This document shows, in pieces, positions 24,350 to 34,213 of a stretch of DNA of 59,089 nucleotides (the stretch's first letter is position 1; each line of letters opens with the position of its first letter). The position numbers and the translations under genes are program-made. A model generated the notes under the pieces. That model made no database searches. It was given only the letters and a program-made list of their open reading frames with translations, and had not been told where the DNA came from. Source of the stretch: an uncultured Bacilli bacterium (GTDB lineage: Bacteria > Bacillota_I > Bacilli_A > RF39 > UBA660); contig CAKPQS010000003.1 of the NCBI GenBank assembly GCA_934179675.1, positions 1 to 59,089 on the forward strand, given 5' to 3'.

Positions 24350-25264
24350 CTAATTTTTGTATAACAAAAATTTTATTATTGATGATACAAAGAAAAATGA
24401 TAACCCTGATGTTAAGCCAATCAAAAATATAAATAGTAAATTTTGTATAAACCCATTTTGATTATCATACATAAACAGTTTACTTGATGCACTGCCAGAT
24501 GTAAAAGTTAAATTCTTCCCTTTTCCACCCTCATTTTCAATTTCTTTATTGATTTTATTTAATTTTTTTATTACTTCTTCTCTTTCTTTTAATAATTCAT
24601 CAATAATCATTTTTTTTCTAATATCATCACTTGCATATATTTTATAAAGGTCAATTAATCTTTTATAATTAGGAATTATTAAATTCATAAATGCAGGTAT
24701 ATTATTAGGTTGAATATTGCTATAAGTTATTTGTTTAATACTTTCAAAATATTTAGGTTGTTCATCATTTAATTCTTTTACTATAGGTAATATATCTTTT
24801 AAATAATACTGAAATAAAAATTTTATTAATTCTTCTTTTAAAAGTAATAGATCATTAAAAATAAATTTATTACTAATCATATCATCATAATTTGTATTTG
24901 CCGAAGGACATAATAATTTTTTTTCATTTTTATCAATTTTATATGAACTCAAAGGTAATTTTTGACTAAACAAATATGACAAAATTATATTTTTAAAATA
25001 ATCCATACGAAATTTTTTATATTCTTCTTCTGTTGGTAACATACAAGTCTTGTAAATAAGTGGCACTAATTCAATTCTATCTCTTATATTTTTAGTATCA
25101 TAAGATCCCAAAATATTTTTATTGGCGTCATAATATTCAGCTATAGTTATAACTTGATAGTTTCTATTTACATTATCAGGATAAAAAATATTATAAATAT
25201 GATTAATATTTCTTCTAAAACTTTGATTCTTTAATATATCTTCATCAAATGTAACAACTTCCAT
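24350..25264 (-). CDS. Tail-anchored protein of unknown function
   Basis: 304 residues from the ATG after AGGAGTGTGATTAAT. The body is soluble and helical (residues 1-210), with a coiled coil at about 215-240 (ELLKEREEVIKKLNKINKEIE), a Gly/Ser linker, and a C-terminal membrane helix at about 275-298 (LLFIFLIGLTSGLSFFFVSS) ending in LLYKN. No signal peptide. No family is recognised. It is next to another unknown membrane-anchored gene in the same direction, separated by about 80 bases. Confidence 0.55.
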   Translation of the reverse strand: MEVVTFDEDILKNQSFRRNINHIYNIFYPDNVNRNYQVITIAEYYDANKNILGSYDTKNIRDRIELVPLIYKTCMLPTEEEYKKFRMDYFKNIILSYLFSQKLPLSSYKIDKNEKKLLCPSANTNYDDMISNKFIFNDLLLLKEELIKFLFQYYLKDILPIVKELNDEQPKYFESIKQITYSNIQPNNIPAFMNLIIPNYKRLIDLYKIYASDDIRKKMIIDELLKEREEVIKKLNKINKEIENEGGKGKNLTFTSGSASSKLFMYDNQNGFIQNLLFIFLIGLTSGLSFFFVSSIIKFLLYKN

Positions 25265-25347
25265 ATTAATCACACTCCTATCATTACTTTAGTACCCTAT
25301 TATTAATATACCATATCTAAAAAGAAAAAACAATTATTAAAATTGTT

Positions 25348-26193
25348 TTAGATGATTTTTTTACATTTTAATATATAGAATAAACCTATACCTGATAAAA
25401 TTATAGTAACAATTATGTAAGGTAATTTATTAACTTTATTTGAAACTTCCAAAAATACACCTGTACCTGGATAATCAAATTTTAGTTGAGCATATTCGGT
25501 ACTTATTTTTTTTAAAGTTGATACTTCATAATTATTTTCTTCATCATCAGTTGTAGAAGGTGTTTTTTCATAAAAATCAAATCTATTACTATATACTTTA
25601 TCTTCATAAGGTTTAAAATAATATAATGTTTTATATTTTTCCTTAACACCATTAGGATTAGAGCTTAAATCAATGTTCAATAATTTAGCAAGTTGATTTT
25701 CTAATTTTAAATTACCAGAAAGACTTACTTTATCATTTTTCCAAGCACTACCTTCATTAGTACGATAATAAACTTCCAAAATAGGATTTTCAATTGTAAA
25801 ACTTAAATTTTTTTCGCTTGCTATATTATTTGGCATCACATTTTCTGATATGCTATTTCCAAACATTCCACCAGCATAACCAACAAATATTTTATTATTA
25901 ATATTTTTAAACTTTCCATTAGGATCAGGAATAATCGTTACCTTTATATTACCAAAAACTTTTAAATAATCACTTGAACTTTGATTAAGTGCAAAATTCA
26001 ATTGTTCAGCATTTAAATTTGCAATATCTCCTAAATAATCAATTTTGAATATATATCTTTCATCTATATAACTTCTAGTTGAAGTAGTAAGAACATTTTT
26101 TTCATATTCTATTTTTATTTCGTTTAAAACATCTGATGCTTTTACATTTATTAATAATAAAAAACATAGAACAAACAAATAAATCTTTTTCAT
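25348..26193 (-). CDS. Secreted membrane-anchored protein of unknown function
   Basis: 281 residues; start ATG after GAGGGGGAAAA. Signal peptide 1-19, C-terminal membrane helix about 256-274 followed by KCKKII, so the 235-residue middle is outside the cell. It holds the pattern PDPNGKFKNINNKIFVGYAGG and several beta strands. No family is recognised. A plausible partner is the tail-anchored protein downstream (24350-25264). It is divergent from the amidase gene. Confidence 0.6.
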   Translation of the reverse strand: MKKIYLFVLCFLLLINVKASDVLNEIKIEYEKNVLTTSTRSYIDERYIFKIDYLGDIANLNAEQLNFALNQSSSDYLKVFGNIKVTIIPDPNGKFKNINNKIFVGYAGGMFGNSISENVMPNNIASEKNLSFTIENPILEVYYRTNEGSAWKNDKVSLSGNLKLENQLAKLLNIDLSSNPNGVKEKYKTLYYFKPYEDKVYSNRFDFYEKTPSTTDDEENNYEVSTLKKISTEYAQLKFDYPGTGVFLEVSNKVNKLPYIIVTIILSGIGLFYILKCKKII

Positions 26194-26284
26194 TTTTCCC
26201 CCTCATTAAATATTATTCTATTCGACAAAAACTATATCAATTTTCACTTTTTTAATGTATAATTATCTATTATAGGGGTGAAAC

Positions 26285-27517
26285 ATGAAAAAAATATTTA
26301 TCTTTATTACCATATTAGTTATTACATTATTTATTATAGATATTAATAATTTTAATAATAAAATATATAAAAAATTAGAAAATGAACATATAGATATTGA
26401 TGAATTATATATATATGGTAGATATTTCAATATCAAAGGTCATGCTAATTTTGATATTGAAAATGCTCAATTAATATTTTTAAATAGTTTATTTGAAGAA
26501 ACAAAATATGACATTAAAATAGAAAATAATTATTTTTATATAAGTGATAAAATAAATGGTGGTATTAATTTAGAAAAGATAAATTATGATAATTACATAA
26601 TTTTATTATCTATAAATAATAAATATTATCCTTTAAAAAACAATACTAAATATGATGGTGCTGAATATTATTCAATAACATCAAATAATCAAATTAATTA
26701 TTTAAAATTTACATTTTCCAAATTTAAAGATAAAAGCTTTCTTAAAATTAAAAATAAAAAAATAGCTGTACCTAATAATATATATGATATTGTAATTGAT
26801 CCAGGACATGGTGGCTATGATGTAGGTGCTATAAATGATAATATTTATGAATCAAATATAGATTTAGATATTTCTTTAAAACTTAAAAAAGAATTAGAAA
26901 ATCAAGGATTTAAAGTAAAATTAACTAGAGAAGATGATACTAATCCTAGTCCATATGGAAAAAATGGTCGTGCTACTACTCCTTATGAAGTAAAAGCCAA
27001 AATATTTCTTTCAATTCATGTTAATAGCACACCAAATTCTATCATAAATGGTGGAATTGAAGTATATGCTTCACCATCTATGAATTATGATTTTGCATAT
27101 AATATCGCAACTAAAGTAAAAGAATATGCAAATACTACGTATTCTCCATTACAATTATATAAAATTAAAAATGGTGTATATGTTAAAACATTATCTAAAC
27201 AAGATATAGAAGATGCAAAACAAAATGCAAAAAATAATGGATACACATATTATGAAAATGTTACAACAAATACACCTTGGTATTTTTATAATAGAGAAAC
27301 TGGAGGTTATATGACAGGAGCATATATGGATGGAAGAAATAAAGATTATCCAGCAAATAGTTATTATAATTCCAATATGGGAATTGAAGGATATTTGCTA
27401 GAGCTTGGATATATAACATGCAAAAAAGATTTAAATAATCTTATTAATAATAAAGATGGATATGCTAAAGGAATTGCTAAAGCAATTGTAAATGAATTAA
27501 AAAGTGATCAAAATTGA
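26285..27517 (+). CDS. N-acetylmuramoyl-L-alanine amidase (Amidase_3, CwlD/AmiC type)
   Basis: 410 residues; start ATG after GGGGTGAAAC. Residues 4-21 are an uncleaved anchor or signal. Residues 35-155 form a beta-rich N-terminal domain of unknown type. The catalytic domain begins DIVIDPGHGGYDVGA (zinc His175), continues with Glu of NIYESNIDL, LTREDD, and FLSIHVNSTPN, and ends with GYLLELGYITCKKD. An insertion of about 70 residues (IKNGVYVKTLSK through TNTPWYFY) separates the His and the last Glu. It cleaves the amide between MurNAc and the peptide. CwlD acts in spore cortex, but the domain alone cannot say which role applies. Confidence 0.88.
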   Translation: MKKIFIFITILVITLFIIDINNFNNKIYKKLENEHIDIDELYIYGRYFNIKGHANFDIENAQLIFLNSLFEETKYDIKIENNYFYISDKINGGINLEKINYDNYIILLSINNKYYPLKNNTKYDGAEYYSITSNNQINYLKFTFSKFKDKSFLKIKNKKIAVPNNIYDIVIDPGHGGYDVGAINDNIYESNIDLDISLKLKKELENQGFKVKLTREDDTNPSPYGKNGRATTPYEVKAKIFLSIHVNSTPNSIINGGIEVYASPSMNYDFAYNIATKVKEYANTTYSPLQLYKIKNGVYVKTLSKQDIEDAKQNAKNNGYTYYENVTTNTPWYFYNRETGGYMTGAYMDGRNKDYPANSYYNSNMGIEGYLLELGYITCKKDLNNLINNKDGYAKGIAKAIVNELKSDQN

Positions 27518-27526
27518 TCACTTTTT
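27499..27526. terminator. Bidirectional terminator between amidase and plsC
   Basis: AAAAAGTGATCA and TGATCACTTTTT form a 12-base stem with a 4-base loop. T-runs occur on both sides, so it serves both convergent genes. It includes the amidase stop codon and the stop of the plsC gene. Confidence 0.8.
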
Positions 27527-28111
27527 TATACCTAAATTTTCTTCTTTCAATGTTTTTATTACATTAAATAATTTTTCATTTGCTTCTTCTTTTGTCATAT
27601 CAGTTACTTTAAATGGTTCACCAAATCTAACTAATAAATTGCCACCTTTTTCATATTTACCAGTAACAGCAAACGGAACAATTGTTGCGTCAGCTTTTTG
27701 GGCCATTGAAACAGCACCATATTTAAAAGGTAATAAAAAGGCATCTGTTTTATTTCTTGTTCCTTCCGGAAATATTCCAATGGCTCCACCTTTTTTTAAT
27801 ATGTTTATTGCTTTTTCTTTTGCTTTTTTAGCTTCTTCATGATTTTCTCTATCAACACTAATACATCCTACCATTTTAAAAAACCATCTTGTTTTAAAAT
27901 CATCAAAATATTCTTTTTTTGCCATGTAATGAACTACCCTTGGTATTTCAAAAAGTGGACCACATTGATCCAAAACATGATAATGATTACCACATAATAT
28001 TATTGGACCTTCTTTTGGAACTACATCAGCATTAATTACAGTAGGTTCATATTTTTTATAAAAAATAGGTTTTAATATTTTTTTTGTTAACTTATAACCC
28101 AAATCACTCAT
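27518..28111 (-). CDS. plsC: 1-acyl-sn-glycerol-3-phosphate acyltransferase family protein
   Basis: 197 residues. The HxxxxD motif is NHYHVLDQCG at about residue 42, and GIFPEGTRNKTDAF carries the glycerol phosphate-binding EGTR. No signal peptide; membrane-associated. It acylates lysophosphatidate in phospholipid synthesis. Start ATG six bases after AAAGGAG within the end of the neighbouring paralogue (eight-base overlap). Two copies in tandem suggest different acyl preferences. Confidence 0.88.
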   Translation of the reverse strand: MSDLGYKLTKKILKPIFYKKYEPTVINADVVPKEGPIILCGNHYHVLDQCGPLFEIPRVVHYMAKKEYFDDFKTRWFFKMVGCISVDRENHEEAKKAKEKAINILKKGGAIGIFPEGTRNKTDAFLLPFKYGAVSMAQKADATIVPFAVTGKYEKGGNLLVRFGEPFKVTDMTKEEANEKLFNVIKTLKEENLGIKK

Positions 28112-28679
28112 TGCATTCTCCTTTTATCAAATTTGTTACTTTTTCCATTAAAATATTATTTTCTTTTTCTAAATCATTACTAACTTTATAAGGCTTACCA
28201 AATGTAATTTTTAATTTACCAAAAAATTTATACTCACCAGTAATACTAAATGGAACAATATAAGCATTTGCTTCTTTAGCCATTTTAACAGCACCATACT
28301 TAAATGGCATAATTATATTTTTAGTTTTATTAGTAGTACCTTCAGGAAAAATACCAATAACATTATTATTATTTAAATTATTAATAGCTTCTTTTAGAGC
28401 TAATGGATTTTTATTTTTTCTATCAACAGGAATTATCCCCATACCTTTAAAGAACCATTTCATTTTTGTATCTAATAATTCTTTCTTTGCAAGAAAATGT
28501 ACCGCTCTACTTGTAGAACATACAAGTGAAGCACAATCAAAATTTGATTTATGATTACCAGCAAGAACAACTGGACTATTTTCAGGAATATTATTTTTAT
28601 TAATATATTTAGGTCTAAACAATATATAAAATATTGGTGTACCAAATATTTTAACAATCCAATATAAAATTAAATTCAT
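28104..28679 (-). CDS. 1-acyl-sn-glycerol-3-phosphate acyltransferase family protein (second copy)
   Basis: 191 residues from the ATG after AAGGTGATAAAA. One N-terminal hydrophobic segment, then NHKSNFDCAS (HxxxxD) and GIFPEGTTNKT, where the usual EGTR Arg is Thr. It is a paralogue of 27518-28111 with the same layout and belongs to the same transcript. The change in the EGTR motif may alter substrate preference. It follows the hemolysin III gene with little gap. Confidence 0.87.
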   Translation of the reverse strand: MNLILYWIVKIFGTPIFYILFRPKYINKNNIPENSPVVLAGNHKSNFDCASLVCSTSRAVHFLAKKELLDTKMKWFFKGMGIIPVDRKNKNPLALKEAINNLNNNNVIGIFPEGTTNKTKNIIMPFKYGAVKMAKEANAYIVPFSITGEYKFFGKLKITFGKPYKVSNDLEKENNILMEKVTNLIKGECNE

Positions 28680-28684
28680 TTTTA

Positions 28685-29326
28685 TCACCTTATTACATAT
28701 AAAAATATACTAAAAAAATGAAATATACTTCCTGCTAATACTAGCAAATGAAATAAACAATGCATATATTTTACTTTCTTACCAATACTATAAAAAACTG
28801 CACCAATAGTATATAAAATTCCACCTAATAATAGAAATAATGTTCCTTTATATCCTATTGCAGTATAAATATCTTTAAAGGAAAAAATTACAATCCATCC
28901 CATTAAAATATAAGAAATTAATGATATATTTTTAAATTTTTCTAAATTGACAGAATTTAAAACAATACCAATTATAGTAAGTACCAATAATATTCCCCAT
29001 AATACCCATCCTTTTATTCCACCTAACGCAACTAATAAGTATGGCATATATGTACCAAAAATAAGTAAATAAATACTATCATGATCTAAAACCCTAAATA
29101 CTTTTTTAACACCTAATATAGGAGAAAAACTATGATATAAACAAGATGTTGTATATAAAATTATAAGAAAGCATCCATATATAGAAGAAGATACAATTGA
29201 AATAGGTTTATTTGAAAAAACAACAGACAATACTAATGCAGCAATTCCAAGTAATGCCCCAATTCCATGAGAAATAGAATTTATTAATTCTTCACTTAAA
29301 CTATAATTTGTCTTATTCATTTCCAT
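28685..29326 (-). CDS. Hemolysin III family membrane protein (YqfA-like)
   Basis: 213 residues with seven hydrophobic segments, the PAQR/HlyIII fold. The family motifs are present: ELINSISHGIGALLG near the start with His, SCLYHS near residue 65, LDHDSIYLLIFGTYMP near 85 and FHLLVLAGSIFHFFS at the C-terminus, giving the His set that binds metal. The bacterial role is unclear; hydrolase activity on lipids is suspected. The start follows the stop of 29329-29808 immediately; no separate binding site is evident, so coupled translation is likely. Confidence 0.88.
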   Translation of the reverse strand: MEMNKTNYSLSEELINSISHGIGALLGIAALVLSVVFSNKPISIVSSSIYGCFLIILYTTSCLYHSFSPILGVKKVFRVLDHDSIYLLIFGTYMPYLLVALGGIKGWVLWGILLVLTIIGIVLNSVNLEKFKNISLISYILMGWIVIFSFKDIYTAIGYKGTLFLLLGGILYTIGAVFYSIGKKVKYMHCLFHLLVLAGSIFHFFSIFLYVIR

Positions 29327-29328
29327 TG

Positions 29329-29808
29329 TTATGAAGTAATTTGTTTGCCAACAATATTCATTGAAAAAGAAACATTAGTATTAGTTAATAAACCATTATC
29401 ATATTCCCATTTCCAATAAATTGTTACACTTTTTGCTGCACTTTTTGCTGTTAAAGTAAGCGCAAGTGGATTATCATTAGTAATTGCATTTGTTTTACCA
29501 GAATCGCTATATAATTTTAAACCAGAAAGTGAATCAGTAAGATTTGGAGTTATAGTACATTCAACATCAGTTGTTGCACTAGATGGATCTAAACTAATAA
29601 CAAATGATCCTTCTGTTCCTGGTTCAATATCACCTAACGTCTTTGTAAATGATTCCAAATTATTTTCTGCTTTAAATGACCAATTAATTACCTGTCCACT
29701 AACTTTATAACCATCACTACTATTAAAGTAAGCAAATGTACCAGTTAATAGTAAAATAACACCCACTACTGAACAACATATTATTACAATTTTTGTTTTG
29801 CTATTCAT
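29329..29808 (-). CDS. Small secreted surface protein with SipW-cargo-like N-terminus
   Basis: 159 residues; ATG after GGAGGTTTATC. Residues 5-27 form a signal/anchor (IICCSVVGVILLLTGTFAYF). The mature part is one beta-rich domain with NWSFKAEN, GTEGSFVISLD, LKLYSDSGKTNAI and VTIYWKWEYDN. The same order of motifs (DWVFK, SGSFNVNI, IKFYKDSSYTKLI, VTLYYKSD) occurs in the N-terminal part of the BspA-like protein at 39024-41090, so the domain is shared. The TGTFAYFNSS start resembles the biofilm TasA/camelysin group. Promoter at 29838-29866. Confidence 0.6.
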   Translation of the reverse strand: MNSKTKIVIICCSVVGVILLLTGTFAYFNSSDGYKVSGQVINWSFKAENNLESFTKTLGDIEPGTEGSFVISLDPSSATTDVECTITPNLTDSLSGLKLYSDSGKTNAITNDNPLALTLTAKSAAKSVTIYWKWEYDNGLLTNTNVSFSMNIVGKQITS

Positions 29809-29837
29809 GATAAACCTCCATATCTTAACACATATAC

Positions 29838-29866
29838 ATTTTACTATATTATCATTCTTTTTTCAA
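29838..29866 (-). promoter_or_regulatory. Promoter TTGAAA-17-TAAAAT
   Basis: TTGAAA (29866-29861), 17 bases, TAAAAT (29843-29838) upstream of 29329-29808, just past the tuf terminator. Confidence 0.6.
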
Positions 29867-29873
29867 TAACTTT

Positions 29874-29901
29874 TAAAAAAAAAAGGAAGTTTCCTTCCTT
29901 T
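29874..29901 (-). terminator. Terminator of the str operon (after tuf)
   Basis: AAAGGAAG and CTTCCTTT pair around GAAA (a stable tetraloop), followed by a run of nine or more T. Confidence 0.9.
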
Positions 29902-29917
29902 TATTGTAAAATTAACA

Positions 29918-31102
29918 TTATTTAATAATTTCTGATACGTTACCAGCACCAACAGTTCTTCCACCTTCACGGATAGAGAATTTAGTACCATTTTCAATAG
30001 CAATTGGTGCGATTAATTCTACTGTGAATTCTACGTTATCACCAGGCATAACCATTTCAGTACCTTGTGGTAATTCAATTACACCAGTAACGTCTGTAGT
30101 TCTGAAATAGAATTGTGGACGATAGTTTGTGAAGAATGGAGTATGACGTCCGCCTTCTTCTTTTGATAGAACGTATACAGTAGCTTTGAATTTAGTATGT
30201 GGAGTAACTGAACCTGGTTTAGCAAGTACTTGTCCTCTTTCAACTTCTTCACGAGAAATACCACGTAATAGAACACCAGCATTATCTCCTGCTTCTGCAT
30301 AGTCTAGTTGTTTACGGAACATTTCAATTCCTGTAACAACTGTTTTCTTAGTATCTTTGATACCAACGATTTCAACTTCGTCATTTAATTTTAATTGACC
30401 TCTTTCAACACGGCCAGTAACAACTGTACCACGACCAGTAATTGTAAATACGTCTTCAATTGGCATTAAGAATGGTTTATCATTATCACGAACTGGAGTT
30501 TCAATCCATGAATCAACAGCATCCATTAATTCATCAATCTTTTTGCCCCATTCTTCATCACCTTCAAGTGCTTTTAGAGCAGATCCACGAATTATTGGAG
30601 TGTTATCTCCATCGTATCCATATTCAGTTAATAATTCACGAATTTCCATTTCTACTAAATCTAATAATTCAGCATCATCAACCATATCGCATTTGTTCAT
30701 GAATACAACCATACGAGGTACACCAACTTGACGAGCAAGTAAGATGTGTTCACGAGTTTGAGCCATAGGTCCATCTGTTGCAGCAATAACTAGAATAGCG
30801 CCATCCATTTGAGCAGCACCTGTGATCATGTTTTTAACATAGTCAGCGTGTCCTGGGCAATCAACGTGAGCATAGTGACGATTTGCAGTACTATATTCAA
30901 TGTGTGCAGTATTAATAGTAATACCACGTTCCCTTTCTTCTGGTGCTTTATCGATATTAGCAAAATCTACTTTTTCGTTACCATATTTTCCAGCTAAACG
31001 TGCAGAAATAGCAGCTGTTAAAGTAGTTTTACCATGGTCTACGTGTCCAATTGTACCAATGTTAACATGTGGTTTTGAACGATCAAATTTTTGTTTTGCC
31101 AT
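29918..31102 (-). CDS. tuf: Elongation factor Tu
   Basis: 394 residues, full length. G1 GHVDHGKTT (18-26), G3 DCPGH, G4 NKCD, and the three domains are complete through the C-terminal FSIREGGRTVGAGN. It carries aminoacyl-tRNA to the ribosome. Start ATG after AAAAGGAGG. Last gene of the rpsL-rpsG-fusA-tuf operon. Codon use is less AT-biased than the rest of the window, as expected for a highly expressed gene. Confidence 0.99.
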   Translation of the reverse strand: MAKQKFDRSKPHVNIGTIGHVDHGKTTLTAAISARLAGKYGNEKVDFANIDKAPEERERGITINTAHIEYSTANRHYAHVDCPGHADYVKNMITGAAQMDGAILVIAATDGPMAQTREHILLARQVGVPRMVVFMNKCDMVDDAELLDLVEMEIRELLTEYGYDGDNTPIIRGSALKALEGDEEWGKKIDELMDAVDSWIETPVRDNDKPFLMPIEDVFTITGRGTVVTGRVERGQLKLNDEVEIVGIKDTKKTVVTGIEMFRKQLDYAEAGDNAGVLLRGISREEVERGQVLAKPGSVTPHTKFKATVYVLSKEEGGRHTPFFTNYRPQFYFRTTDVTGVIELPQGTEMVMPGDNVEFTVELIAPIAIENGTKFSIREGGRTVGAGNVSEIIK

Positions 31103-31173
31103 AATATTTTTCCTCCTTTTAAATATACAATATTATTTTATATTAATAAGCATAAAATAGCAACCCTTTTTAA

Positions 31174-33246
31174 TTAATTTCCACTATTTTTCTTAATAAT
31201 ATCTTCAGCAATATTTCTTGGAACTTCTTCATAATGGTCAAATACCATTGAGAAATTTCCTCTACCTTGAGTGTTAGATCTTAAGCTTGTAGCATATCCA
31301 AACATTTCTGAAAGTGGTACCATTGCATCAATAGCAAGAGCATTACCTCTTGATTCTTGACCAAGTGGTCTTCCACGACGACTTGTAATATCACCCATTA
31401 CATTTCCTAGATATTCATCTGGTACAACAACTTGTACTTTCATGATTGGTTCTAGAATAACTGGTTTACATTTGTTTTTAATTTCTTTTACAGCTAAACT
31501 AGCAGCAACTTTAAATGCAGCTTCGCTAGAGTCAACTTCATGGTATGATCCATCAAATAATGTTGCCTTAACATCAACCATTGGATAACCTGCTAAAACG
31601 CCGCCTTTTAATGCTTCTTGTAAGCCTTTATCAGTAACTGGTATGTATTCACGAGGAACTACACCACCTACTACTGCATCAACAAATTCGTAACCTTTGT
31701 CTGGATTTGGTTCAAAACGAACCCAAACATGTCCATATTGTCCACGTCCACCAGATTGTTTAATGTATTTACCTTCACATTCACCAACTTGAGTGATTGT
31801 TTCACGGTAAGATACTTGTGGTTTACCAATATTTGCTTCAACATTAAATTCTCGTCTCATACGATCAACAATTATATCAAGGTGAAGTTCACCCATACCT
31901 GCAATAATTGTTTGTCCAGTTTCAACATCAGTTCTTGCTCTAAATGTTGGATCTTCTTCAGCTAATTTTTGTAAAGCTAATCCCATTTTATCTTGATCTG
32001 CTTTTGATTTTGGCTCAACAGCAAGTTCAATAACTGGTTCTGGGAAATTCATTGATTCAAGAATTACTGGATTCTTTTCATCGCATAATGTATTACCAGT
32101 AGTTGTATTTTTTAATCCAACTGCGGCAACAATATCACCTGCATATACATCAGATATTTCAGTTCTATTGTTAGCATGCATTTGAAGTAAACGGCCAACT
32201 CTTTCTTTTACACCTTTTGATGAATTTAAAATATATGATCCAGCAGATAAATGACCACTATATACTCTAAAGAATGTTAATTTACCTACGAATGGATCTG
32301 TCATAATTTTGAATGCTAATGCTTTAAATGGAGCATTATCATCTGCATGAACGATAATTTCATTACCATCCATATCAGTTCCTCTCATAGCTTCAACATC
32401 TGTTGGAGCTGGTAAATAATCTATTACTGCATCTAGCAATAATTTAATTCCCATATTACCTAGTGCAGTACCACATAATACTGGGAAGAAATCAACTTCT
32501 AGAGTACCTTTTCTGATAGCTCTTTTTATTAATTCAACTGGAGCATCTCCTGTTTCAAGGTATGTTTCCATTAATTCATCATCATATACAGAAACTGCTT
32601 CTATTAATTCATTTCTCTTAATTTGAGCTATATCTTTTAAATCTTCTGGTATTTCTATTTCTTTAGCATCTTCTGCTTGCTGTCCATCATAATGGTAAGC
32701 TTTCATTGTTACTAAATCTATAACACCATTGAATTCATTTTCAGCACCGATTGGCCATTCTATTGGAGCATAATTAACTCCTAAACGTTCTTTTATTGAG
32801 TTTAAACTGTAATTAAAGTCAGCACCCATTTTATCCATTTTATTAGCGAATATCATGCGAGGTACTTTAAATTCAGTTGCTTGACGCCAAACTGTTTCAG
32901 TTTGTGGTTCAACACCAGCTTGGGCATCCAAAAGTGCAACAGCACCATCAAGTACACGAAGGCTTCTTTCAACTTCTACTGTAAAATCTACGTGTCCTGG
33001 GGTATCGATTATATTAAAGCGATATCCTTTCCAGAAGGCAGTTGTGGCAGCAGATGTAATTGTAATTCCACGTTCTTGTTCTTGTTCCATCCAGTCCATT
33101 TGTGAAGCACCATCATGAGTTTCACCAATTTTATGGATTTTTTTTGTATGGAATAATATTCTTTCTGTACAAGTAGTTTTACCTGCATCTATGTGAGCCA
33201 TTATTCCGATATTTCTAGTTTTTTCCAAACTATACTCACGAGCCAT
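31174..33246 (-). CDS. fusA: Elongation factor G
   Basis: 690 residues, full length. G1 AHIDAGKTT at 17-25, G3 DTPGHVDF, G4 NKMD, then domains II-V, ending in FGYATSLRSNTQGRGNFSMV. It drives translocation on the ribosome. ATG after AGGAGGATAAATT; 18 bases after rpsG. Operon position is standard. Confidence 0.99.
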   Translation of the reverse strand: MAREYSLEKTRNIGIMAHIDAGKTTCTERILFHTKKIHKIGETHDGASQMDWMEQEQERGITITSAATTAFWKGYRFNIIDTPGHVDFTVEVERSLRVLDGAVALLDAQAGVEPQTETVWRQATEFKVPRMIFANKMDKMGADFNYSLNSIKERLGVNYAPIEWPIGAENEFNGVIDLVTMKAYHYDGQQAEDAKEIEIPEDLKDIAQIKRNELIEAVSVYDDELMETYLETGDAPVELIKRAIRKGTLEVDFFPVLCGTALGNMGIKLLLDAVIDYLPAPTDVEAMRGTDMDGNEIIVHADDNAPFKALAFKIMTDPFVGKLTFFRVYSGHLSAGSYILNSSKGVKERVGRLLQMHANNRTEISDVYAGDIVAAVGLKNTTTGNTLCDEKNPVILESMNFPEPVIELAVEPKSKADQDKMGLALQKLAEEDPTFRARTDVETGQTIIAGMGELHLDIIVDRMRREFNVEANIGKPQVSYRETITQVGECEGKYIKQSGGRGQYGHVWVRFEPNPDKGYEFVDAVVGGVVPREYIPVTDKGLQEALKGGVLAGYPMVDVKATLFDGSYHEVDSSEAAFKVAASLAVKEIKNKCKPVILEPIMKVQVVVPDEYLGNVMGDITSRRGRPLGQESRGNALAIDAMVPLSEMFGYATSLRSNTQGRGNFSMVFDHYEEVPRNIAEDIIKKNSGN

Positions 33247-33264
33247 AATTTATCCTCCTATATT

Positions 33265-33732
33265 TTACCAACGGTAATGAGCGAATGCTTTGTTTGCTTC
33301 GGCCATACGATGCATATCTTCACGCTTTTTAACAGCAGCTCCAACTCCGTTTGATGCATCGATTATTTCATTTGCTAAATTTTCAGCCATTGTATGACCA
33401 TTTCTTAATCTAGCATAATTTACTAACCATCTTAATCCTAAAGCTTGACTTCTATCAGCTTTAACTTCTACTGGTACTTGATAATTAGCCCCACCTACTC
33501 TTCTTGATTTTACTTCAAGTGCAGGTTTAATGTTTGCTAATGCTTTTTCAAATACTTCCATTGGTTCTTTATTAGTTTTTTCTTTTACCATTTCGAAGGC
33601 ATCATAAAGTATTGTTTGAGCAACACCTTTTTTACCATCTATCATGATAGTATTAATTAATTTTGTAACCAATTTAGAATTATATATAGGATCAGCTAAA
33701 ACGTCTCTTTTAACAGCACGTCTTTTTCTCAT
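33265..33732 (-). CDS. rpsG: 30S ribosomal protein S7
   Basis: 155 residues, full length, with the MRKRRAVKRDVLADPIYNS start and the RRVGGANYQVPVEV core. It is the primary binder of the 16S 3' major domain and in other bacteria represses its own operon. ATG after AAGGAGGTAAAGT, 11 bases downstream of rpsL. Confidence 0.99.
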   Translation of the reverse strand: MRKRRAVKRDVLADPIYNSKLVTKLINTIMIDGKKGVAQTILYDAFEMVKEKTNKEPMEVFEKALANIKPALEVKSRRVGGANYQVPVEVKADRSQALGLRWLVNYARLRNGHTMAENLANEIIDASNGVGAAVKKREDMHRMAEANKAFAHYRW

Positions 33733-33743
33733 ACTTTACCTCC

Positions 33744-34163
33744 TTATTTTTTTGCTTTTGGTTTTTTAGCGCCGTATTTACTACGACCTTGCATTCTTTT
33801 TTCAACTCCGGCAGTATCCATTGTTCCACGAATAATGTGATATCTAACACCGATTAAGTCTTTAACACGTCCGCCTCTTATTAGTACAACACTGTGTTCT
33901 TGTAAGTTATGTCCTTCTCCAGGTATGTAAGCTGTTACTTCCATTGCATTACTTAATCTAACACGAGCATATTTACGAAGTGCAGAGTTTGGTTTTTTGG
34001 GTGTAAGTGTTCCTACACGAGTACATACTCCACGTTTTTGTGGTGAATCTAACTTAGTTTGTTTTTTATCTTTACTGTTGTAACCAATTCCTAAAACTGG
34101 GCATTTTCTTTTTCTTGTTTTGTCAGTACGATTTTTACGTATTAATTGATTAATTGTAGGCAT
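33744..34163 (-). CDS. rpsL: 30S ribosomal protein S12
   Basis: 139 residues from the ATG with AAAGGAGG seven bases upstream; an in-frame codon farther upstream lies inside the leader. Decoding-site residues are in the usual loops: LGIGYNSKDKKQTKLDSPQK (with a short extra segment), TPKKPNSALRK and GEGHNLQEHSVVLIRGGRVKD. Lys of TPKKPNS and of the KDLIGVR loop, the usual streptomycin-resistance positions, are wild type. First gene of the str operon. Confidence 0.98.
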   Translation of the reverse strand: MPTINQLIRKNRTDKTRKRKCPVLGIGYNSKDKKQTKLDSPQKRGVCTRVGTLTPKKPNSALRKYARVRLSNAMEVTAYIPGEGHNLQEHSVVLIRGGRVKDLIGVRYHIIRGTMDTAGVEKRMQGRSKYGAKKPKAKK

Positions 34164-34213
34164 ATTTTCCTCCTTTCCACACATCCAGGTGTTTCATATT
34201 CTTTATTAATTTA

